DNA of 64,000 bases. Origin: Bretschneidera sinensis (lineage: Eukaryota > Streptophyta > Magnoliopsida > Brassicales > Akaniaceae). A program made the position numbers and the translations under genes. The DNA is taken from NCBI GenBank assembly GCA_023935145.1, contig CM043700.1:26851501-26915500 (forward strand). The letters run 5' to 3'. Shown here one piece after another: positions 11,042 through 24,115 of this stretch. The first letter of the stretch is position 1. Every line of letters starts with the position of its first letter. A model generated the notes under the pieces. The model was not told the origin of the DNA. It did not search any database and saw nothing but the letters and a program-made list of their open reading frames with translations.

Positions 11042-11568
11042 TGTTGATGCCAAAAATCTGCTGCCGGGTCGAAGGGTTGAAATATCTGATCTGCACAAGG
11101 GAAAACAGTGATCTAAAAGTCGCTGGATGAGAGGAGGTAGTGCCTTTAAGGACTCTCTGATGCCTTTGTTAGTGCAGGGTTTTGAGAGAAGAAATAAGGG
11201 CATTGATTGTAGTGTTTTTATCATGAATGAATAATGAAATTGGCGTACCTTGGACTTTTTTTAGCGGTTTAGGAACTAAGTTCGTCACGTGCTTAGGACA
11301 ACGCGATCCCTGAAATCTCTCTTCTATTTTTGGCATGTGAAAAGTCTGTTATGTATTCAAGGACGACGCAATACTTGAAATATCGCTTCCATTCTTGCAT
11401 GTGAAAAAGTTTGTTAGTGATTACGACTACGTCATTTCCTTTGCTACGTGCCCATCATCATTGCAGCCATGCATCATCAGGTCATTGGAGGGAAGATTGT
11501 CCACGTGTCATCCGGCTATTGGAGGGAAGATTGTCTACTATATCAATCTCTGTACTAGTTAAGTCACA
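11042..11568 (-). mobile_element. 5' LTR of the Tat element (approximate outer end)
   Basis: The inner end is sharp: in plus orientation TGTTGATGCCAAAAATCTGC abuts the primer-binding region. The outer end is placed at GTTAAGTCACA (TGTGACTTAAC on the minus strand), where low-GC unrelated sequence starts. That border is an estimate, because the partner LTR lies outside the window. An internal 35-bp direct repeat (ATTGGAGGGAAGATTGTC, 11484-11534) is visible. Confidence 0.55.
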
Positions 11569-13394
11569 AAATTACCCATTTATGAGAACAAAAATAAAAG
11601 CCAAAATGCAACAATCAACAAAGGAAGTATAATTTAGCAAAAAAACCACAAAAATTATATAAAAATCAAAATTACCCATAATCGGTATATGAATTGTTTG
11701 GGATTTTGTTTATGCACTTTTTTTTTTATAGTTTTTTTGTTGTTTGGTTGGCAAGAAAATGAAGAAAAATGTTTTTAATGCCTTTCTCGAAGAATCTCTA
11801 AAACAAGAATCAAAGTGGACTCTAAAAGAAATTAAAAGTTGTGGTGTAGTAAAAAGTGAGCGAGCTTGCAGATTTGGATTTTGAACTGGTAAAAGGTAAA
11901 GGTTTCGTTTAAATCGGAGTCGATGAGAGCGATGTTGTGCGAAGATGAGGAAGTAAAATATTCAAAGAGGTTAGAGGTAAGAGAGAGATCGGTGGTCTTG
12001 GTGATGTGTAAGTTCGGGTTTTTAAGTTAAATGATTTTACCATCAAGAATCTCTATTTGGAGTTTTGCTGTTTAGGCCACAAGAATGTTTGTTTCTCGGG
12101 AAAGTTTTTTTTCAAGTGTTTTATGGGTTTTTTTGTTAGTTATTTTCATGGGTTTTGAGAAGTAGATCCAGATCTGCTACCAACATCGTAAATTTTTTTT
12201 GTTTAGTTTATCTTCGTGGGTTTTTTGCGAATAAGAATTGGATATAGATTTGGAGAGGTGGCCATGGTGGTAAAGATGGACATTGGTTCAGTGAAGATAG
12301 AGGAAGATGGCCACGGTGGTGGATTTTTCATGGAGAGAAGATGATGGTGGAAGAATAAGGGCAGTTTTGGATTTACAAAAGTTGACTCGTGGAAGATTAT
12401 GCGGAGGTTTCTGTTTAAAAAATGTCAAAGTTGAATAAGACAAAAAAGATTTCTGTTTATTTTCAAACAATAAAAAGATAAAGTAAAAAATGGACTAAAA
12501 TATAGAGTGGTTAATGTAATTTTCTCAAGAAAAATACATATGATATCAGTAGAGAGAAACAAATTTAGAGATTTGAAGAGATAATAGGGTAAGATATATA
12601 TTATAATAAGGGTATTTTTATCATCAAAATTCTTTAAACACACATGTGAGGCACACGTATGTTTTTCCTATAAATTTTGAGCAAAAAAATGATTTAAAGA
12701 GGGAATTTAAAACACCTCTACAATACATAGTTATAATTAATTTATTTTAAAACAAAAGCAGATTTGATATAAAGAACAAAACATCGTAGAAAAACAAATG
12801 GTATTCCAAGAATTAGTTGTTGATATTGTTTCTTTTGTGATCTATGTTATGGTTTGAATCATTTTAAACTGCATGCTTTAAATGGTCTTTAATTCAAATC
12901 GAAACAACACCTTTTGTGTTGAACCACTTTAAATGACATGTTTTATGTTAGTTTAATCTAAAACTAAAAAACGGTCATTGTGATTTCAATAACATGCTTT
13001 AGATGCTATTGAATGATCATGCTAGTAACGTGCTTCCAGGATGGATAAGAGGGGCATGGGTACCTTAAAAAAAATTTCTTAAAAAATATTAAGCTATATT
13101 TGGAACTTGAGAATACGATGGAAAAAGAAATTACGAGGAAAATCAGATTCCATTGTTTGGTTATAACGGAAAATCATGTTCACCAGCAAGTTCATTTTTT
13201 TTAATTTTTTACAAAATTTCTTTCGTTTTTTCTTTGAGACGGTGGTTTCAAATCAAAGAGAGCAAAGTCATGTGAAGTGAGCATAGGAAGGAATTGGTCA
13301 GTTGGTTTCACCCTCCTTGGAGGCCAGCTGACATCACACGTCTGAATATTACTATATTAACGGAGAATATAAACAGAAGTGGATAGAAGGATTT
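11569..13394. other. AT-rich intergenic stretch, no gene recognised
   Basis: I found no coding sequence with family resemblance. The stretch is AT-rich with short G-rich patches (12240-12360, GGTGGCCATGGTGG-like). The short open frames have no recognisable composition. Confidence 0.5.
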
Positions 13395-14485
13395 GATTGC
13401 ACTAATTTGAAGATTTTGAAGCTAAATAGGCACAAATTAAAATTTAAAGGACTATGTAGAAACATTAATAAAACCTTAGTAGTTTTGATGTATTTTTCTC
13501 AAATCTTGACTGAAAACTGTACCCCGAATATGATGTTTCTGAATTCGCCCCGTCTGGCTTTTACCTATTTCAGAGGAACGAACTTCCTAAATATTTTTGC
13601 CTGGCGAATTCTACAAGATGGTATCATGAAGAAGGTGGCTTGTATGAAACAAGGTTTGGGAGAGGACAACGGTTGTCCTAGATGTAATGGGGTGTGGGAG
13701 GATATAATGCTTCTATTCAGATACTGTATTCATTCTAAATCCATTTGGTTGAATTAGAGCGTTCCCAACGATATGCAAGATTTTTTTACTCTGATATACA
13801 TGTCTGGTTTTACAAGAATTGTAGAATGACTGTAATAGAGAGTGAGGTGGGAGTGCCTTGGTCAAGCATTTTCATATACACAATATGGTTTGTTTGGTGC
13901 TGGAGGAACAAAATTGTATTTGATTCAAGTTTTTCTTAGCCTCTAAATCCTACGCAATTTATCATAAGAATGGTGGGGCATGATTATGAGGCTCTACGAT
14001 CGCGAATCCTAACCCCTAAAGTGGAACAACTGTTTTGGTGGCATGCTTTTATGGAAGACTCGGTGAAGCTAAATGTCAATGGTAGTGCTCTAGGTAACCC
14101 GAGGCTCACAGGTGCTAGAGGTTTGATCAGAGATAGAGCCGGTGATTGGGCGGTAGGTTTTCTTGCGTAAGTTGGGTTTACAACTAGTATAACAGCTGAA
14201 CTTTGGGCTCTATTCCATAACTTGAAGCTGTGCATCAAATTTCCAGAAGAGTCTGATCCGCATAGGAGTCTTATTGTTGCTTGCAGAGTTCATTTGGAGA
14301 GACTGGCAATGTGTGCTTAAGCATATTCACAGGGAGTCTAACTTCTGTGCAGATTGGCTAGCAAAGAAGTCTATTCAGGCTGAACTTGGACTCTAGGTGT
14401 TGGAGTCCCCTCCTCTTGGTGTTCTGCAGCATATACAAAATGATGTCCTAGGCGTGAAATGGCCTAGAGCCTTTAGGCAGTAGCC
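13395..14485 (+). pseudogene. LINE-type 3' relic: zinc finger of RT and RNase H domain
   Basis: The stretch FAWRILQDGIMKKVACMKQG followed by CPRCNGVWEDIMLLFRYC (13590-13735) matches the zf-RVT domain at the end of plant LINE reverse transcriptases. After a frame break come WFVWCWRNKIVFDS (about 13880-13925) and then a plant RNase H-like domain: VKLNVNGSALGNPRLTGARG (14065-14125), TAELWALFHNLKLC (14190-14235), HIHRESNFCADWLAKK (14320-14370). Stops at 13754 and 14168 and a deletion near 14245-14285 destroy it. Part of the RNase H catalytic core is missing. It could also derive from a stand-alone RNase H-like gene, but the order fits a LINE 3' end. Confidence 0.75.
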
Positions 14486-17400
14486 TTGTTCTCTTTTCCT
14501 CTGTATCTAAAAGAAATTATCAAATTAAGCTGATATTTGTTTGGTTGGATGATACTAAGTACCTTAGTTAATGAAATCTATCGGCAAACTTCCTTACACT
14601 TCGATTGGAATCAAACAAAAATAGAATTTATTTCATTTTCAAATGAATTGAAATGAATTTTTATGTTTGATTTTTTTATGTTAAATTATAAAATTTATTT
14701 GAATTTTTATATTTAAAATGATTTGAATAAATAAAAAATTCAAAAGAGAAATGAGAGAGAGAATGATGTATTTTAGTCAATATAACTTTTTACTTTTCAT
14801 TTTGTGTAATTCATTTGTAAATTTTATCAAACTAACTCAATTCTATAGTAAATACATTTGAAACCTTTTGTTTTTTCAAATACATTATCGAATAAAAAAT
14901 AAATTTCATAAAAAATTTAGATTTCATTGTTCCAAAAATACTTTTACTCTTGAATTTTTATTCCAAGCCCGCGTTTACATCTTGTAAGCTTTTAAGCTTT
15001 TTTCTTCTTGTTTTTTTCCCTGAAAGGGTCGGGTTTGCAATGAAAAAGTAAAAAAGTGACATATAGTCATCTTTTTTGTTGCCTAGAGGCAAATCAAGTG
15101 CCAAATGTTTTGGCAAAGTTTGGGGCTACACTAGCAATCAAATTTTTCTTTTCAATCAGCCACCTTTGTTCACTATTGCGCCTCTCTTGTTTCGGATATG
15201 TATAAAATCCCCATCCCTCGACTAGTAAATATAGTCATGTCGCGTGTAGTGTTACTTAAATATTTGTAAATAAGAATGGAGTGTTTAGGACTTTTTGGTG
15301 TGCTAAAAAAATAAAGAAAAGAAGTGAACTTTGAGTTTCAGATGGTTTCATAATAAAGCTTTACCATATCATGCTCATTGACTTATTTTTGACTAAATTT
15401 TTTACTAATTTTTAAAAAGCAATTTTAAATCAATTCAAATAAATTATTTATATTGATGCGGGAATTTTGGTCTCAAACTCTCAACCCATTAGACTTGTTG
15501 CTCGTGTTCCGACCTAAACTCCAATCCAAAAAACTAACATATTAAGTGGAGTTGTCAACATATATAACGTGGCCGTGACAACTGCCTCTATCAATCTTTG
15601 ACAACCTCGTTAGGGAATCTACGTTCTTTTGCGTGGGATTTACATTCGCGTGAGATTCACTTGACAATATCTTCATATATAACACATAAAAATCATGATT
15701 AATTTTGATACTATTTGTTATTGATTGAATTCTAATCCAAAAGATTAATCTACCAAGTAAAATTATTAATATATATATATATATATATAATTTTTCTTCT
15801 CTTATTTTTATCAATATAAAATAACACACGTCCTACGTGACCGCCGTGACACCAGCACCAGCAAAAATGCTTGCATGAGCATAGATTTGAAGACCTGCAA
15901 ATATTTGACCCCTGCCTAACTCGGTTCGAAATTATGGGTTGGATTGTTGTCGCATTTTTCTTCTTTCAATTTAACCGATGTGGAATAACGACACCCGCAC
16001 CTCCTAAAATGCATGCATGGGAATAGATTTGAAAACCCACGATTATTTGGCCCCTGCGGCTGCCAGACTCGGCTCATGAAATTACCCGCGGTTAATAATA
16101 GACTGGTTTACCCGTTAATTTCAATCCCAAAACGACGCGCTTAGATTATAAATGCTAAACACATCAGTTTTTTCTGGTTCTCTCTCACGCACGGCCTACG
16201 TCGACCTTCTCTCGTTCTCTCTCACGAGTCACGACCGTTCTCTGTCCTATCAGGTTTGCTCCTTGCTCGCCGGAGACTATCTCGATCGGTGAAAGTGGGT
16301 GGCTTCCTCGTCTTTCTCACTTTTGAAATTGATAAAAACTGATAATTTTGCTTGGTTTTATGATTTTATCCCCAATTGATAAAAAAAAAATATTTTCTAT
16401 GCATTTAGGTTCGATTTTTATGAATTTGAAGCAGAATGTGTTAACTCGTGTATTTTCGGATATCCTTGATGATTTTTGGGTAAATTCTTATGGTTTCATA
16501 CACTGCAAGCTTTGTGTTCCATACACTACTTGTTCAAAGAAGTTACGAAAATTAATATAAAAATACCATATTATGATAATATGATGATAGAGATCTATAT
16601 CTTGACTTGAGATCAGCAGTATATGTTCTAATGGATCTGTTTTATGCTATTATCACTTATCTATATCAGCAAGCAGAGTTGCTACAGTAGTGGTAGCTCT
16701 TTTTAATGAATGGGTCTTGAACTTAATGAATGTTAGTTTCAACTTACAGCCTACGGGTGAAAAAAGAGTCGATGCTTGCTTACTCTTTTTAAAAATAAGG
16801 TGTTGCTTGCTGTTGTTGCTCTTTTTAAAAGAGTTTTGCTTGCTGCTGCTTGTTACAGTAGTATTGGTAAAATAGTGTTTATGCTTGCTAATGCTTGTCA
16901 CATTATTATTGGTCAAATAGAGCTTTTGCTTAATCTTGTCAAGTTGCTTTTGATGTAATTATCCAAACTATTTTTGTATATATTTTTTCGTATTGGTTAT
17001 ATTTTATATTAAGAAATTTTTAGCAGGTTACCCGTGACAAATGGGTCGGGCATGAGCATAGGAAAAGTGGACCCATTAAAACAAGACATTCTTGGCCTTA
17101 ACCTGTTGACCCGTGAGGGGTTGCCTGCACCTGGCCTAGGCCGCCCGTTAGCCACCTCTAAATTTATGCAATCTTGACCTTTAGGGCCTAGTTGGTTTTT
17201 GCTGAATGGTTCAACTTCATTATAGGGATGTGCACTAGATATCTGCGGGTCAATAAGCAGTTATTTTCCACCTTTGATCTTAGAGTTGATATGTTCCATC
17301 CAGTGTTATGTATGTGGTTTCTGTATTATGGTTTATCTTATACTTGTTATGTTCTTTCTTTTTGTTTTGACTCTTTGGTTGTTAAAACGATGGAGGTGCA

Positions 17401-17500
17401 GAGAGGAGGAGGTGTAAAGGTAGGTTGGTTTATCTCTGTTCCCCCCTCTCCTTTACTTTTAACTGCAAATTCTCACAATACACCCACTTCCTGGACCTTT
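14486..17500. other. Intergenic, no gene recognised
   Basis: The stretch is AT-rich with an (AT)n run at 15769-15790. There are two related segments of about 110 bp at about 15850-15950 and 15985-16090, sharing GCATG...GAATAGATTTGAA...TTGGCCCCTGC-type sequence; they look like an old duplication. 16680-16860 contains loose repeats of GTTGCTTGCTGTTG-CTCTTTTTAA. The stretch 17030-17160 (GGGTCGGGCATG ... GCCGCCCGTTAGCCACCTCTA) resembles the end of a DNA transposon, but I cannot place a partner end. Confidence 0.4.
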
Positions 17501-17577
17501 TATTTCACAAAAACACCTTCACTCCGTTCTAAACCCACACTTTGAGCACAGAGAGAGAAAGAAAAGATAGTGAAAAA

Positions 17578-17955
17578 ATGTTGAAGTTCCTGTCAAAAGT
17601 ACGCATTGAGTTCAATGCCTTGGTCCCACGCATAGCATCGTGCATGGAGTTCTTGGCCCAGTGCAATGCACCCAAAGCCAAAGAATTGAACCCAGCATAC
17701 CAGCTCTTAGTGAATCGTCGCACCAACGACCACCCGCCGCAGATCTCGGTGACCTTTGTCAGTGGAGCCGAGAAGATTTTTGATGGAACATCAACCTCGG
17801 CCCAAAGCATCAGGACCATGATCTTGGAGAAGGGTCAGTACCTGACTGAGCAGATGTTTCATGAAGCAGACGAGAAGTGGCCTGTTATGATTCCGGAGAA
17901 TGAGCTTCACCAATCAGCCCCTGGTACCAAGGTCTGTGTCTTCTTGGTTTTGTGA
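17578..17955 (+). CDS. Mitochondrial ribosomal protein mL53-like (exon 1, gene possibly degraded)
   Basis: The ATG at 17578 opens MLKFLSKVRIEFNALVPR, followed by ASCMEFLAQCNAPKAKE, PPQISVTFVSGAEKIFD, AQSIRTMILEKGQYL, TEQMFHEADEKWPVMIP and ELHQSAPGTK. This matches the small plant mitoribosomal large-subunit protein mL53 (thioredoxin-like fold) over nearly its whole length. In relatives the chain continues past this point with a short basic tail from another exon. A GT donor follows the K codon at 17932. Read through instead, the frame stops at 17955. A good acceptor (TTTTGCTTTGCAG, ending 18492) is followed at once by TAA, giving a 118-residue product without the tail. One residue is missing at KGQYL/TEQMF compared with what I recall of the family. 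It may be functional, but loss of the tail makes a duplicated pseudogene plausible. Confidence 0.65.
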   Translation: MLKFLSKVRIEFNALVPRIASCMEFLAQCNAPKAKELNPAYQLLVNRRTNDHPPQISVTFVSGAEKIFDGTSTSAQSIRTMILEKGQYLTEQMFHEADEKWPVMIPENELHQSAPGTKVCVFLVL

Positions 17956-18495
17956 TATCTGGGTTTGTGTTGAGTTTAGTTTGTTTTATGCTTTTTTGGT
18001 TGTTAGCATTTGATGCAAATCTTTTCATGCATATTTTCCTCATGGTACCCATTTGTGTTGTGAATTTGATTACGTGGTTCTTGTTTATTGTTCGCAAGAT
18101 TGCTATTGAAGTTGTTAGTTGTGTGGTATTTGTGGGTTGTCTTGATTAAATGTGGTTCTTTTTTTAGGCATCTTGTTGAATGAGTTGTATATCTTAAGAG
18201 ATTTATTTATTGATGATTACTAACTTGCTTTTTTATTTCTCATACACTAAAATGAGTGTTATGTTCTCTGTACTCAATGTCAATTGTACTTTAAAATACC
18301 TCATTCAATGATTTAAGTTACCATGTCCTTGAAAAGTTATAGACCTAAGGCATCCTTTGATTGTTTAATGGCCTCCAATTGGTAGTGGCATACGGGAATT
18401 AAGTAAAACTATAAGAAAAGTTCTTGTTTTCTACTCTCATGTAATGTGAACTTTTGTATTTTGCATCAAACCTACTGTATTTTGCTTTGCAGTAA
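17956..18495 (+). other. Possible intron of the mL53-like gene
   Basis: T-rich sequence runs between the donor at 17932 and a candidate acceptor at 18491-18492. I looked for a codon series encoding the basic PRKAEEKKQ-like tail expected of the last exon and did not find it here or in the next several hundred bases. Confidence 0.35.
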
Positions 18496-21400
18496 TGCTA
18501 CCGCTTATGGTCTGAAAGTCTATCAAAAGTCTATAAAAACGGACACATTAGGTGAGTAACCCATCAATAAAAAAATTAATATGAGTGGTTCTTCTTCTCT
18601 CAAATTTCATCAGTTTGTGTGCGTTTTATGTGAATATTTTCATCATTAATTTTCTACTGCTAACACTCTAGCTTTCCTACTTGGTTTTGCATGAAAATGG
18701 AAATACAATAGAAAATTTAGTGATGAAACTTTTATGATAAAAATCAAATTTGAAATTATTTTTCTTGTACACCGTTAGGTTAAAGTAGTTTGGTAGAGTT
18801 TACGAAATAGTTTCTATTTATTATAAATATAAACTAAGTCAAACACCAAAAATTGATTTATATAAACTATCAAAACTCAAAAACAGTTTTTCTCGATTTG
18901 ACTATTTCCTCAAAAATCATTCAAACAAACCTTAAAAAAACCCATGATAACTTTGTTACTTCCTGCTAAACTTTTCAAGAGCTAACTTCTAGCTTGATGA
19001 AGTATATATGTTTGTTTGGTGTCGAGAGAATCATATCCTTAGGGACGCTTAAGTGAAGATGTCGTCAACACAAGTTCCATTAGGTGATTGGTAAGGTGCT
19101 GGCTTAATGTTGGGATTTATTGAGAATCCTTAACAATTGCGAAGTCCAATTAAAGTATTTAAGGGATTCTAAAAAGTTATGTGGTACAATACAAAAGTTG
19201 TTAGACACTCAATGAAAAACGAACTAGCTCTTTCAATGATGTGGTTCAATGAGAAAGTAGTTGGAGTCTAATGCATGTTAAAGGTTGAGCATATTGGCTA
19301 ATGATTTAATCGAAATTTTATGAGATTAGGGGAGTGGACATTGGGATACCTCATTCTCGATACCTAAGGTTGTGCAATCTTTAAGATTGCGTATAGTTAC
19401 TACTTAACCATGACATGAGGATTGGTGCTCATGGGAAAGAGTGCAATTGGAAATGTTTGATGTGAAAACTCATGTACATGTGTGTTATCCAATATATATA
19501 CGACACTCGTATAAGATGAGTGTAATCTTGACGTAAGTAAAGGAATCGTGAACCTTTTAGCCAGGTCTTGATTGATGTCCACAGTTGGCAATCAGACTAT
19601 GTTAGTTGTACACGCGGGAGCTGATGGATCCAACGGATCCATGTGAGTTTACATGCTATACTCCCATAGACTAAGATGCGTAGGATCATCTCATAATTCT
19701 CAAGAGACATGTTTCTTTCACATAATGCCCGTTGGGATTCTCTTTTAGAGAAGACAACTCTTTTATGAAATTTTGGTTACAGACATAAGTAGGTGGAATT
19801 TATTTCATTACAACTCACTTGAATCAGTATCCATCCATTAATCCATCAAATCTCTTGTGTGATACCCACTGTAATGACAATATCACATTCTCCTGTTCTA
19901 AGATTCCACCCTCAGTGTATCCTTGTAAATCCTAGGAGATTAAAACATGCTCCCATTGAGACTTCCATAAGAGCTAATTGGTAGAGTCGAGTTTGAGAGT
20001 GAAAAGATTGGTGATATATATTTTTAGAGACGAGAAGGATAAGAAACAGATTGTTGAAACGAAATTGAGAGAGTATAAGCAGTAGGAGGAGAAGCAAGAG
20101 ACAGTGATGGGGATGAGATTTGAGAACCGGGGTTTCAAATATTAGCACACTGATCTTTTTGAGTTCTCTCCCTTAAAAGCGACTCTCTCCATATCTCTCA
20201 TATTTTCGTAAGATATAAAATCTTCACATCCACCCTCACCATATATGGAACCCCTAACTGAGAGTCACACATCTCTCTCTTCATCTTTTACCTCTCTCAT
20301 CAATTGATTTAGTCAACTCAAATAACATGGGAGAGTCTGCCTTAAATTGGGTTTAGTTGGTGATATTGGAGCAATAAAAAGCTTCCTAATGATGGGAGAG
20401 TGCGGAAAGTTCATTGAAACCATCATGAAATTACAAGGTTTAAAGTTAACGGAAGTGAAACCACACTAACAGTGGTATTAGGACAATTCACTAGGATACT
20501 CTCTCTGTACAGTCTAGACAATATAATGCTATTATACTTTCAAAATTTGAGACTTTTTACTACTGCGATAATGTTTAGATGGTGTTTGGACAATATAAAG
20601 ATTGTTTTTTGTTTTTAAGTGCAACTTAAGCATACTCCAAACATAGTTCAATGGTCAAATCAATTGTTGATCTTATTTCATTGAAATTATAAATTCAATA
20701 AAAAAAATTTGGACCAATTAAAAACTGGAAGCAAACTGTGAAATTAAAAAAGTTTTTTCTTTTCCATTTTTCCCAACCAAGATTAAGTTTGTTTCATGTT
20801 AGTAGTAACAACGTTTGGTAACTGATATTGAAGTATGGATTAAAGTAACTCTTTAGTTAAATCGATTTCCAAACATCCTCAATATTGATATAAATCAACC
20901 TGCCAGGCATAAATCCTTATACCAGGTGTCATTAGAGATGTGTGTGATTTTAAATTTGAGATCTCTACATATTAGAAGAGATAAGTGATCATCGCCAATT
21001 GAATTATAGCGAAATCACTCATTCGAATTGCTTCAAAGTCCAATTAAGAGGGGAAAAAAACAATAATTTGATGATGAATCTAAATCAAAGATTGACATAA
21101 GCCAAATGCACTTAAAAGAAAAATAATGCATATTTCGGATTGCAATCTCTTCTCAATTCTCTATATGATGAACTTTTACTATGGTGATGAACAAGAGAAG
21201 GGGGAATAATCCCCAATTACCACTACAAGTAAAAAAATGCTTCAAGGGAATATATTCCTTTGAAGTTGGTGTCACAACAGTAGTCGTTATAGCACCTTAC
21301 CGTATTCCTCCCACTGGAGAGAATTAAGCATATATTATATCCTCACTATTTACATAATCCAACCCCAAAAATCCTTGGTGGCACCTTTGCTTCTTTGAGA

Positions 21401-22635
21401 CCTGGAAATAGCAAAACGAACCATCAACCATAGACCTTCCCCAGTTCCAGCTACATGTAAGGACGAAAGTTGATTTAAAACAAGATTGTGCAGCTGTGCT
21501 CGTCCTCTCCACTTTCACTTAACTCTCTTGACCTGGAAATAGCAAAAATCAATCTGGAGACCGGGAGGGGGGAAGGGGGAGGGTCTCTGATTCTGCCATC
21601 TGGACCAATCAGCTTCGCTTCGTAAAAGCCTAAAACCTTGTAGTAAAACTGTAGTAATAAATACCAAATCAATCTGATATAGAATGGTCATGCCAACATA
21701 GGAGCATAGAGATGCAACGTCCAAGGATATAGAAGCGGGTTTTCTGTTGCTTTGCCATCGACAAACTACGTTTTCGAAAACTGGTTTTCCGGTTGGTTTT
21801 GGGCTGAGGTTGAGAGGTTGAAAGCATATAAGGCAGGGACATATTGATTTTTTTAAGAATCTGCAACTTCTTTTTGTGGTTTTGAGTGATGAGAGCACAA
21901 AGATAGTCATTTATAGATACGTGGGCTTCAAGAATTTAGACACTCCTGGGCCCACATTATTTATGTTATTTCATGGAAGCCGGCTCTCTTTACACAATGA
22001 CAATGTTGCCTTTATATTAGTATTTAACCTTTTTTCTATTTCTTCTATAAAAAATAACTCTTTTCTTATTCCTATTTTTTATTTATTTATGAAAACCATT
22101 ATAATGAGATATATAGTGATGTGTAGCAGATTAAAATATTAGTGATAAGATGGCAAATTAACAAAACACCTAAAACAATTATTTTTGCATCTTTGTATAG
22201 TTCTAATTTTTTTAGCATATCAAATTAATTTGGTTTATATTCTTTTTAAAAGTTTTATTGATTTAAAATTGTAAAAAATGATAATTGAAAACTTATCAAT
22301 TTCATAAGATATGTTAGAGGCTAATTGGGTCATTGCAGAAAACACAGCATTTATGCTGGTCAAAAACTTGTGGGGCTCCGTTGAAACACTGAAAGTGACT
22401 AATGAGGTAAGAGAAGTGGAGAAGCCGTGTAGGGCAACGAAAGACAGCCCCCACCACTCGCAGACCTCAACGACCACACGTGTCTCGTTTGTCTCTGTTC
22501 GGGCACGTTTTCCTTTTGTAGGCTTCTTAAGATCCAAGTTGGATGTTCTAAGTTCAATTCATCTCATTATCACTTTCTCGCGAGAATATGAAAAACAGAC
22601 CGTCGTATTGATGCGTGGTCAGTAGAGGGTGTTTG
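18496..22635. other. Intergenic, no gene recognised; possible old LTR remnant
   Basis: 19080-20480 has the low-complexity, non-coding look of an LTR or leader and ends with ACTAACAGTGGTATTAGGAC (20468-20486). That is a poor match to the TGGTATCAGAGC primer site of copia elements, so a decayed copia LTR is possible but unproven. A short pair of inverted ends (GGTGTTTGGA near 20580, TCCAAACATC near 20870) suggests a small MITE. Open frames at 21515-21910 (minus) and 22311-22625 (plus) have no recognisable family features. Confidence 0.35.
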
Positions 22636-23010
22636 GTTGGATTCCAACCTAATGGAATACTAAAGTATTCAAGTTTATTCAAGTTTAATTTGAGTTTGAA
22701 TTTGAATTTGAATTCGATAAATTTTATAAAAGTTTGAGTTTGATAACAATCGAGTTTATTTAAACTCGAATCTCGAGTCTTGAATTGTCTATTCGAGATC
22801 GAATCAGAACTATAATTTTAATAAATAAATATTTGTTCGCGTTCGAGCTCGGTTTGATTCGACTCGTGCTCGATAATACTTTATTGAACTGTTCGAAAGC
22901 CTTTCGAACCGAATCTTAAGGTATTCGAGCTCGGCTTGATAAGCTATTCGAACATAAGTTTCAAGCTCGAGCTTTAACTAGGCTAGAGTTCGAATAATTC
23001 GATAAAAGTT
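22636..23010. repeat. TTCGAG/CTCGAA-rich repetitive segment
   Basis: The segment has dense copies of GAGTTTGAATTTGAATTTGAA, TTCGAGCTCGG, CTCGAATCTCGAG and similar short palindromic words. Such TTCGAG/CTCGAA-rich blocks are common in non-autonomous plant transposons. No clear ends or coding sequence could be placed. Confidence 0.6.
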
Positions 23011-23458
23011 TGGCTCCATTCCAATCCTACATGCAGAAGCATTGGGCGAAACGTTTTGTCCAAATGAACTGAGACGTAAGTCTTAAGATGATGTGGAGAA
23101 TGAAGTTCGTAACGGAATCAAAGCAAAAGTGGTACAACTCGATTCGATCTTTTGAAGAGTTGTGGTGTTTCGAAATTTTAATAAAATAATATATATGATA
23201 CAAAAATAGTAATTAAAATTTAAATTAATTAATTTTAAATAAACTGTAATATTTTTACTAACTCTCTATAGCATATAAAATATAATTATAATTTTATAAA
23301 TATCAATATATATTTATATGTAATCTATATTTTTTTATTTTTATATTGTTATACTTTGTAAGTGATTAATTAAATAATTTATAGTTATTATTAAATTAAA
23401 TAATATGTAATAAATATTTATGAAATACAATAATATTATAACAACTAAAAAAAAACAT

Positions 23459-24081
23459 TGAGGTTATGTTTGAAATTTTGAATAGGATAGGGTATGATAG
23501 ACTACTCATGGTGTAATTCCTTACCCTATTGTTCGTTTGGAGAAGCTCTAATAAAAATATTAGTAAAGTATTGATAGTTAGAAAATGCCTAAAACACCCT
23601 AAAAACTCTTTTCTTCTCAATCAGTTCTCTCAGTCTATTATAATCATTATTATTATAATTAATATAATTAGAATTATTGTAATAATAATTATCATTATTA
23701 TTATTAAAATATTTTTATAATTATAAGAATAACATTACTATCATTATTATTAATATATTATTATAAATATTATAATAATAATAAACATCATCATTATTAT
23801 TATCATTGTTATAATAATAATTATTTTATCGTTATAATATTATTATGAAATTTCTTTATAATAGTAATAAATATTAGTTATTAAATTGTTATTTTTATAA
23901 TCATAATTATAATAATTATTGTAATTATAATTTATTATTATCATTATTGCTATAGTATTATTATAAATATGGTTATAATATTATTACAATAATTATTATG
24001 ATTATAATTATAATTCTTATAATAATAATAATTATTATTATCATTATAAAAATTATTAATATATTTATAATTATAATTATG

Positions 24082-24115
<34 letters not shown>

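Noticed and set aside
16348..16560. Short open frame downstream of a CT-rich stretch at 16165-16330, as a first exon
   Set aside because: No family features and no partner exons in frame. The CT-rich stretch alone is not enough evidence for a gene start.
20468..20486. GTGGTATTAGGAC as a copia primer site
   Set aside because: Only a partial match to TGGTATCAGAGC, with no LTR border or gag seen, so it is mentioned only as a possibility.
21515..21910. 131-codon open frame on the minus strand
   Set aside because: No recognisable domain, a Pro/Ser-rich low-complexity end and no splice or start context to support a gene.
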